NCBI GenBank assembly: GCA_905221605.1
Contig: CAJNDS010000093.1
Coordinates: 122,389-186,388, forward strand
DNA: 64,000 nucleotides
Source of the DNA: Symbiodinium natans
Taxonomy: Eukaryota; Sar; Dinophyceae; Suessiales; Symbiodiniaceae
Reading direction: 5' to 3'
Shown here in pieces: positions 58,401 through 64,000 of the stretch; position 1 is the stretch's first letter, and every line of letters starts with the position of its first letter. The notes under the pieces were generated by a model. The model did no database searches and was not told the origin of the DNA. It was given only the letters and a program-made list of their open reading frames with translations. Both the position numbers and the translations under genes were made by a program.

Positions 58401-59946
58401 ATAAATATCAATATCAATATAAAAATAGAAATAACTATAGTTAGAAAGATAAATAATATAAATATATATGAATAAATATAAATATATATATATATATATA
58501 TGTATTTAAGTAGTTTGGGCCTGTCCGAGGGTATATACCCGAAGGTCCATGCCATATAGAGCAGATGCATCTAGTCGTGCTTGAGTGCTTGCGCTTGCTT
58601 CAGTGCAGCTGCTCAAGAGCCGTCCTTATGCTCAAAGAAGTGCTGCAAGATGTTGCAAGATGCTGCAAGGTTGTCGGAGTTCGAACATGGGGTGGAGCTG
58701 GGACCTTTGCTGCAACACATCGCGCGTGGTCATGCCATCCCAAAATATGCCGAAGCAATGCAATTTTCATGGAATCCAGACAAGTCCCTCCCCTCCCAAC
58801 GCAGTGTGAGTTTTCCTTTGACATGCGCAGGTTGCCACATGCCATCTATATTTCCGTGTTCTGGTTCAACTGCCAACCTTGCACCAAGCACCTTCAGCAA
58901 TTGGAGGTCATCTCAGTTGGCGCCGCAGATCTTGACCTGCTGGATGGCAGCCGGCTAACACTGCAGCTCGGATGAAACTTGTTTCATAGTGTCCCCATCT
59001 TTCCAGCGGTTTGAAGACTTGTTGTGATTGCGGCAGTTCGCCGGAGCCATGCCATTGACACGCCTGCGCTTCGTCTCTGTATTTCTTGGTTTGTACTGGC
59101 TGGCCAGATCTTTCAAATCATTGTCATGCGGCGAGCAAGTCGACGACTGTTAGCTGATTTGAGAGAATCTTAGGCCGGACTCGCACTACTTCATCCCGGG
59201 GCAGCAGCTGGTCACCGAACGTTCAGCTTCCATTATCTGTTTCGGGAGGCTTTGCTTGCCAAAAGCCCAGCAGGCCATCAGGACGAGAAGGATCTACAGT
59301 ACGTATCTACAGACGATCGGCCTGCTGTAAGTTTGCATTCGTTTCCATCGTGGTAGTTTGCCAAGCAGAATCACACCTCGGTTTTCACTTTGCAGGGCAA
59401 CGAAGCTCTTGCGTATGAATGGGCGAATCGTAGGAGGAACGTGCTGCACTAGTCTATTCACCATTGGCCATTGGCCAGTGGCACAATGTGCACATTCCTA
59501 TTTCTGGCCAAGTGTATCAGTCCCCCAGCTTCAGCACCGAGAGCCCAAGTGGAGTCAATGTTTTGCTATGTTTTGCTTGTTGGCTTCTGGGTTGAGTGCT
59601 TGTCCTTGGGCTTGTGACGTTCCCACCAGCAGTTTCTGCTGACCGCTAGAGCCGCTAGAGCACCTCAGATTCAACACATTTCAACACTGGATTCACTGGA
59701 CGGGGGCATGGCTCTCTGAAGTCACATGCTGAGGACAGGCTATAGCCTCGAGAATCGGGGTGTCGCACCAGCTTCCTGGCACAGACCGTTGTGCGCCGGA
59801 ACATGGTACCGTACCACAATCAACACACCATCGCACGTGGATGTGCTGAGGACATCACGTCTGTGTGGCCACCTGACTGCCCTCGGGGTGTCGATCCGCA
59901 ACTATCTGAAGCCATACTCCAGTCATTAAAATTGCGGCTCGGTTGA
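51163..59946 (+). CDS. Tricorn-type (S41B) protease gene, ten exons traced
   Basis: Tricorn is a large cytosolic serine protease of archaea and some bacteria that trims proteasome products: two beta-propellers, C1, PDZ and C2 domains. Proposed exons: 51163-51428, 51527-51728, 51783-51874, 53072-53153, 53402-56120, 56462-~56515, ~56990-57102, 58670-58826, 59739-59770, 59851-59946. Phases agree at every junction for which both ends were fixed. Key motifs: 'GYVRQPTIS' propeller entry, 'WKGYRGG' across exons 4-5, C1 'SELGLSHVSF' (Ser-His pair of the charge relay), PDZ, C2 'GGRVGYVYVPD', 'NNGGFASEL', nucleophile 'ENTCSDGEAF', 'GVRTWGGAG', and 'LENRGVAPDI' (equivalent of the catalytic-Glu region). 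An acidic insert sits in propeller 2 and a Lys-rich insert between PDZ and C2. About 15 residues seem missing between exons 6 and 7, perhaps an unseen exon. Probably acquired from a prokaryote long ago. Confidence 0.85.
51875..53071. other. Tricorn intron 3 carrying an AGC/CTTCAGCAGCAG array
   Basis: Inferred intron (GC donor, AG|G acceptor at 53070-53071). The simple repeat starts three bases after the donor. After the array, 52490-53071 holds no motif. Confidence 0.65.
51878..52487. repeat. (AGC)n and 12-bp (CTTCAGCAGCAG)n compound array with 263-bp higher-order repeat
   Basis: An ~80-base AGC run is followed by two near-identical super-units, each with AGCACAGCTTCTTCAG (at about 52007 and 52270) and then a dozen or so 12-bp units ending in a further AGC run. 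Because the period is a multiple of three, frames through it stay open as poly-Ser, poly-Ala, poly-Gln or poly-Leu on both strands; these frames are not taken as separate genes. Confidence 0.95.
53191..53342. repeat. Short local repeats in tricorn intron 4
   Basis: Three exact TACTAGACTC units (53191-53220), then GGCCC(A)CATA words at 53312-53342. The intron ends with a good pyrimidine tract and GCAG|G at 53401-53402. Confidence 0.75.
53402..56120 (+). other. Tricorn gene exon 5 (propellers, C1, PDZ, start of C2)
   Basis: The largest exon, 2719 bp, entering in phase 0 and leaving in phase 1 at a GT donor (56121). It encodes the rest of the propellers (blades with 'CWSPDGAWISY', 'AFHPDGLYLAFLS'). 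An acidic Asp/Glu/Ser/Thr insert lies near 54700-54770. C1 (about 55200-55430) has 'EEWRSMF' and 'GGVDWTDTCNRYQAIL' and ends with ELGLSH. The PDZ domain (about 55480-55690) has 'GVGIMEGALILAVNRKRV'. A basic linker spans ~55760-55860, then C2 begins at VWRTARV. The frame reading on past 56120 to 56365 loses all resemblance to the family, which supports the splice. Confidence 0.88.
56462..57102 (+). other. Tricorn gene exons 6-7 (active-site core)
   Basis: Exon 6 starts after CCAG at 56462; the split codon from exon 5 gives Ser, so the join reads YDSASNNGGFASEL, aligned without gap to the family's DVRxNGGGxxS loop. Its end is uncertain (GC donor at 56513 or 56519 fits the phase). Exon 7 carries FPIHMLSTFDQVLLVDENTC then SDGEAF, where the Ser is the expected nucleophile, and ends phase 0 at 57102 before GTGCCC. 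Its 5' edge is taken at 56990 (AG|G) but could lie a little upstream. CT-rich DNA at 56710-56780 is intronic. Confidence 0.7.
57103..58669. other. Tricorn intron 7 with simple repeats
   Basis: Inferred 1.57-kb intron, GT donor and AG|G acceptor. It holds a poly-G run near 57208-57218, a compound ACG/TCC/TAC/TGC trinucleotide array at 58168-58265 and an A/T-rich stretch at 58330-58502 with repeated AATATAAATAT words and a TA run. Confidence 0.65.
58168..58265. repeat. Compound trinucleotide microsatellite (ACG)(TCC)(TAC)(TGC)
   Basis: Successive short runs of different trinucleotides, each apparently derived from the last by point change and slippage. Confidence 0.9.
58670..59946 (+). other. 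Tricorn gene exons 8-10 (end of C2 and stop)
   Basis: Exon 8 (58670-58826) enters phase 0 and reads VVGVRTWGGAGTFAATH through to TQCEFSFDM, matching the family's GKRTWGG and TQPEFSF motifs. It ends before a GC donor (58827) in phase 1; the GT donor at 58831 would not fit the phase of exon 9. Exon 9 is tiny (59739-59770): YSLENRGVAP. Exon 10 (59851-59946) starts DITSVWPP and ends DPQLSEAILQSL with TGA at 59944-59946. Joining 9 and 10 recreates the conserved ENxGxxPDI motif exactly at the junction, and the DPQL-x-x-AI helix is the usual tricorn C-terminus. Confidence 0.75.
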
Positions 59947-62900
59947 AGGCTGTTCAGCCTCAGCCGAATAGTAAGTTGGTCTTGCCCAATGAGGCTCCCT
60001 GGTGAGCGCAGATAGCTCAGATTCCTCGGTGCGGCAGAGAGAGAGACAGAGAGAGAGAGACATGGAGGCGGAGACAGAGACAGAGAGTGATGCACTTGCA
60101 ATGTCTGTGGCATTTTTGCTACATATTTTCTGTCATTTCGCCTTCAAGGTGGTGGCCCAAAATTGCCGAGCTTCCCGCGAACGCGGCTTCATCGGCGCTC
60201 CTGAGACCCCTGAGCCCCTGAGCCCCTGAGTTTCAAGACAGGCCGCCCGTTCAGACGCTCAGAGGGCATAAGCGGATTGCAAGAACTTGCAAGTTGTGCA
60301 GCCTCAGGGCCCCAGTGTGCCTCGATGCCTTGGCAAGCTGGGAGAGATTCAGCTTCGCAGCGGACCGGTGGCTGCACCTGCAGAAGTAGATAGGCCTGTT
60401 TTGGTTTGTTGGTCTCTGGTACCCTCTAGTGACTCTAGTGTCTCTGGTGCTTATGCCTATCCAACATTCCAGTTGAGTGATCGCCATCGCAGCTTCACCA
60501 GAAAGAGTTGCAATTGCGGCATGTCCACTTGCTGATGGGTGTGTCTCTTCAGCGAAGTTCTTGCAGGGAATACAGGGCATGTGTATTGGCACAGGGATCA
60601 ATAACTAACAGAGCAGTCGAGCACCAGCATGTCCCAAATCGGCATGCGCACTCCCGCGTGGCCTGATCTTGAGTGCGCTTTTTTCAGAATTGGTCGCAGC
60701 TCGATTTGTGTTGTAAGTACAGCAGATCCTATTCACGCCCCTGCTTGCAAGACTGTGACGGTCATTTTATGGTCACGACTGACTCCCGCATACTCCTGTG
60801 GCATCGTATGGGCTCGAAGTGTGGGATCAGCAGTATAGTAGGATCCGCCTTATGCTGGGAAGGCCGAGAAAGTGGGTCCTTGTGTTTTGCATTGTTACAA
60901 AATGTTTCAGAAGCAGGCCTTAAAAAGCAAGCCGCAGGAACATGGCACGGATACCTTTTGTCCGGCCGAATTCGATCTTTACTACAGTTGGAGTGGGGGA
61001 TTCGGAAACTGGTCAGGGAACGCTTGATGGCCAACCCGAGACCGCAGAGCTGACGTCTCCTGGGGTCTCATTTTCGATGTCTGTTCCCAGAGCTAGGCAG
61101 GTGGCAAAAAACACCTGCAAACAATGAGGGAGCACACATCATGACGGCATGAGAGAGACCTTAAAGTTTAGCGTGAAACCATGTGGCGAATGACATTGAG
61201 CATTTTCTGTTCAAAGCTAGAATAGACTCGCTAAACCCAGCGACCCCAGCTACTTGCATCCAGTCCCGGCCAAAGCGAGAAGCAACTTTTCGGCCCGTTA
61301 TCCCGGCCACCGGGGATGGCACACAGCATGAGATGCATCGCTTGGAATTCAAAGGAAGCGAAAAGGAACATCATGGGCACAGATAGATCAGGATTCCAAG
61401 ACCTTGGAAGGATACAATGGGCATGTGGGGGTCTACTGAATAGATGGGAATCCAACAGCTCCCATGCCCTTGTCCTCCCCCCACCCCAAGGCGGCGAGAG
61501 GTGAGTGGTTGGAATATTAGACTTAGAATCAAACGAATCGCAGAAGAACAGGAAACCCCTTCAGCTTTTTCGACACAACCCCCAAAATCGGTGATGTTAG
61601 GGAGCAACGTGCAGGTCAAAAAGGCTGATATGTACGTTTTGCTTTGTTTGCAATCTCATAAGCTTGGTCATGTGGAGTGCTAGCAGCATGCAGCCTGTGA
61701 CTCAGTGACTCCCCCGCCGAGTCTTTGTCATGTAACATTGTGTTCACCATTTCCGACCCCTGTGATGCCTGGTCAGGTGCGCACGCTGGCGTCTTTCTGG
61801 CCTGTACTGCAGATTGCTCTGCTTTACCATGCTATGATGTGCGTCCCAACCGACGGAGGAAGATTCGCTTTGTTTCGGTTCTTCAATCTTCCCCATGTGT
61901 TTAAAAACTACTCATGCGTTGTCTTGGGACCGACCCAAGAATCGTCGAACGCTCATCTCCCGGCTCACAGGGCCTTGCTTCAGCTTCGTTTTCCTAGCAA
62001 GCTACAAGCCCGGTTTCGGAAACAGGTTGCACCGCAGAGACTTCAGATGTGACTTGAAAACCTCGCGACAGTCTCGCGACAATTGCCTACCCTCTGGGCT
62101 CATGCCATGGATGCAGACTCTGTCCGTCGGCAAGCTGCAGAGATTGAAGCTATACAGGCACGGACAATGGCCAATGGCAGCTAAGGCACATAAGCCAACG
62201 AGCCTTAGAAGTACTTGCCCACAGTTTCAGAGGCAATCTATGCGGAAGATGGAGAATTTGAGTTGCTGCAAGAGCCAGAGGAAGGACCCGTGAAGTAGGC
62301 CATTTGGTGCACTTACAGAGACTGAGCTGTGAAGATCTGTGAAGCAGGTGCAGCAATCGTGATATATCGTCAGGACAAGCCACAGGTGCCTCCTTCAGGG
62401 TTTGCTGTCCTCCTCTCGGTAGTCTCTTGATCAACTTGCCAGCGGCCTACCCTGCACAAGGCGCACTCGCTGTGGAGTGCAGATTTCCCGTCCTTTTCTG
62501 GCCTCTTGTTACAGCAGGCCGTCCAGCATTCATACTGGAAAGGTGGGCCAGTCTGAATGCAGCGCAAGTTCGAGGGGGTGAGAACAAACAGACACGACTT
62601 GGCCAGGATACGTGGCCCTGCAGCGGAGACCGCGCAACTAGGTGACGGCTTTGCTGCAAGTAATGATTGTTGCAGATCAGCAAGCTCCAGGCCTACAAGA
62701 ACTCGCAGATGAAAACTTGGGTGAGGAATGCATCTTCAACGTCCTGTCACGAGCGATTGAGGCGGCGTTTTGTGCTGGAGATTGGACCAGGCCTGCCAGT
62801 GCTTTTGGCAGGTTGCAGAATCAGCTGGCTTGGAGCCCAGCGGGAAAGAGGCCGTTCCCACCTTTCTACGTGCTTTCGGCAGTTTGTCGGGCTATGCCAA

Positions 62901-63510
62901 ACAGGTGCAGGCGGAAAGTTCCCCTTCCGAAGCGGAACAGGCAAGTGCACAATGTTCAATGAATGGTTCGAGATGCTGCTAGTATGCTTGTGGACCATTC
63001 AGCACATGCATCGCCTGGCCGGGTCTCGGTTGGAGTCTTGGTCTTGCTTGCTTTCCGTGGAGTCATGCTGAATCGATGAGGCCAGTGTGTTTCTCGTCTG
63101 TCTGTCAGTCAAACGTTTGACGCTTGTGCGTGAAGCACAGCAAGAAGCAAACCATGTGTCCATTTGTCAGAATGGCAGGGCATCAGCTACGCGTCCTCAT
63201 GCTGTTGATACCAAAATTCCTGCATCAATTTGGTTGCAGGCCGAGCATCCAAGACTGCGTGCTCGAGACAGAAATTAGCGAACAACATCTTGCACTGGGT
63301 GGCTACCCAGGTCGTGCATTTTTCTACCGTTCGGTATCATCCCGGGCCCCAGAACTTCTCCCACCAACTCGAGCCAATGTCGGTTGTTTTGGGACAACGG
63401 GTCATGGTCGGCATCATCCGCACGCCGTGTCGGGACTAATGCAATGCAGAAATGCGCATGTTCTCGTGAATGCTGCAATGTTTGCCTGCGCCGGCTAATG
63501 CCTCAAGAGG
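59947..63510. other. Unassigned stretch after the tricorn gene
   Basis: GA-rich tract at 60030-60090. Otherwise short overlapping frames on both strands (for example 62642-62962 and 62667-63071) without motifs. No gene is called. Confidence 0.35.
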
Positions 63511-64000
63511 CGCGCGTTAATTATGAAGTCTTCTGAAGGATAAGGACAGCATTTCGGAGGAGAGAGTCACCCTATCCCCTGCCCGATAAAAGGGGTGGTG
63601 ACCCAGACCCTTCATCTTGAGGCTCGACATGGTGCAAGCTTTGCTTGTCGAAGGTGAAACTCTCCGGAGTAGGACGGCTTGTCACACCTAGGTGGCAAGC
63701 TGGGCGACTGAGTCTCCCGATGGCACGCTACTGCGAGTCAGCCTTCGTTCTGGACCGAAGGCAGGAACTCCTTCGAGAAGTGGCTCTACCGGAGCAGCCC
63801 AGCAAGTGCTTGAAAGGTGAAGCAATCGCAAATTGCGAACAAGTCAGAACTTCGCCGGGTCGCGACTGCGAGCAGCGTCTGTCTCGCCCCCGGGACTTGC
63901 ATCATAGTTGCGGATTTTGTCGGACCTGGGTGTCGAAAACAGGTATTGATTTGACGCAGTCAAGGAACACAGAGTGCGAGGCTCAAGTGTGGTTCAAGGT
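63511..64000. other. Hairpin-rich segment at the window edge
   Basis: Several compact inverted repeats lie close together: TCGACA 63624-63629 with TGTCGA 63646-63651; palindrome CACCTAGGTG 63685-63694; GCCTTCG 63741-63747 with CGAAGGC 63756-63762; and TCGCAA/TTGCGA around 63827-63840. There is no long open frame. It could be the 5' leader of a mobile element or a structured RNA running past the window, but no family is recognised. Confidence 0.3.

Noticed and set aside
1-64000. Mobile-element proteins, virus-like elements and CRISPR arrays
   Set aside because: No reverse transcriptase, transposase, integrase, capsid or Cas motif was seen in any frame, and no array has CRISPR-like repeats with unique spacers.

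Overview
The window looks like nuclear DNA of a dinoflagellate, most likely a Symbiodiniaceae-type alga. The reasons are: protein genes broken by spliceosomal introns whose acceptors are nearly all AG|G and whose donors include GC as well as GT; all recognisable genes on the + strand (a unidirectional block); long intergenic stretches full of microsatellites and minisatellites; protein families expanded in dinoflagellates (CDPK-like kinases with a Tudor-like front domain, a sushi-like cysteine module); and an 11-base match to the 3' end of the dinoflagellate spliced leader just upstream of an intronless kinase gene. No bacterial operon, rRNA, tRNA, CRISPR array or transposon protein could be recognised.

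Layout. (1) 1.3-5.7 kb: the 3' part of a long coiled-coil protein gene whose large exon carries almost identical 1293-bp in-frame repeats. (2) 5.7-20.4 kb: gene-poor DNA with a 17-bp minisatellite, a 2.7-kb patchwork of short repeats in both orientations, runs of G and C, a CTA microsatellite, a ~0.9-kb GGT/CGT tract and a 7-bp minisatellite. (3) 20.4-28.6 kb: a direct duplication of ~3.7 kb, each copy holding an intronless CDPK-like kinase gene. The second copy has a nonsense codon that removes its C-terminal UBA-like domain. (4) 28.6-49.0 kb: mostly unassigned sequence with simple repeats and a few isolated exon candidates (sushi-like, kinase subdomain XI). (5) 49.0-50.8 kb: an apparently single-exon gene for two HIT-like domains fused to a BTB/T1 tetramerisation domain. 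(6) 51.2-59.9 kb: a multi-exon gene for a tricorn-type (S41B) protease. I traced ten exons with matching phases at most junctions, covering the propeller start, core, PDZ and both catalytic half-domains with the catalytic motifs. (7) 59.9-64.0 kb: unassigned sequence ending in a hairpin-rich segment that may belong to something beyond the window.

How the genes relate. There is no operon-like logic. The kinase pair arose by retroposition of an mRNA (relict leader, no introns) followed by a DNA-level duplication. The HIT-BTB gene ends only 330 bp before the tricorn gene on the same strand, as is common in dinoflagellate gene files, so co-transcription is possible but a shared function is unproven. 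Exon joins are inferred from splice signals, phase and family motifs only; no transcript data were available.
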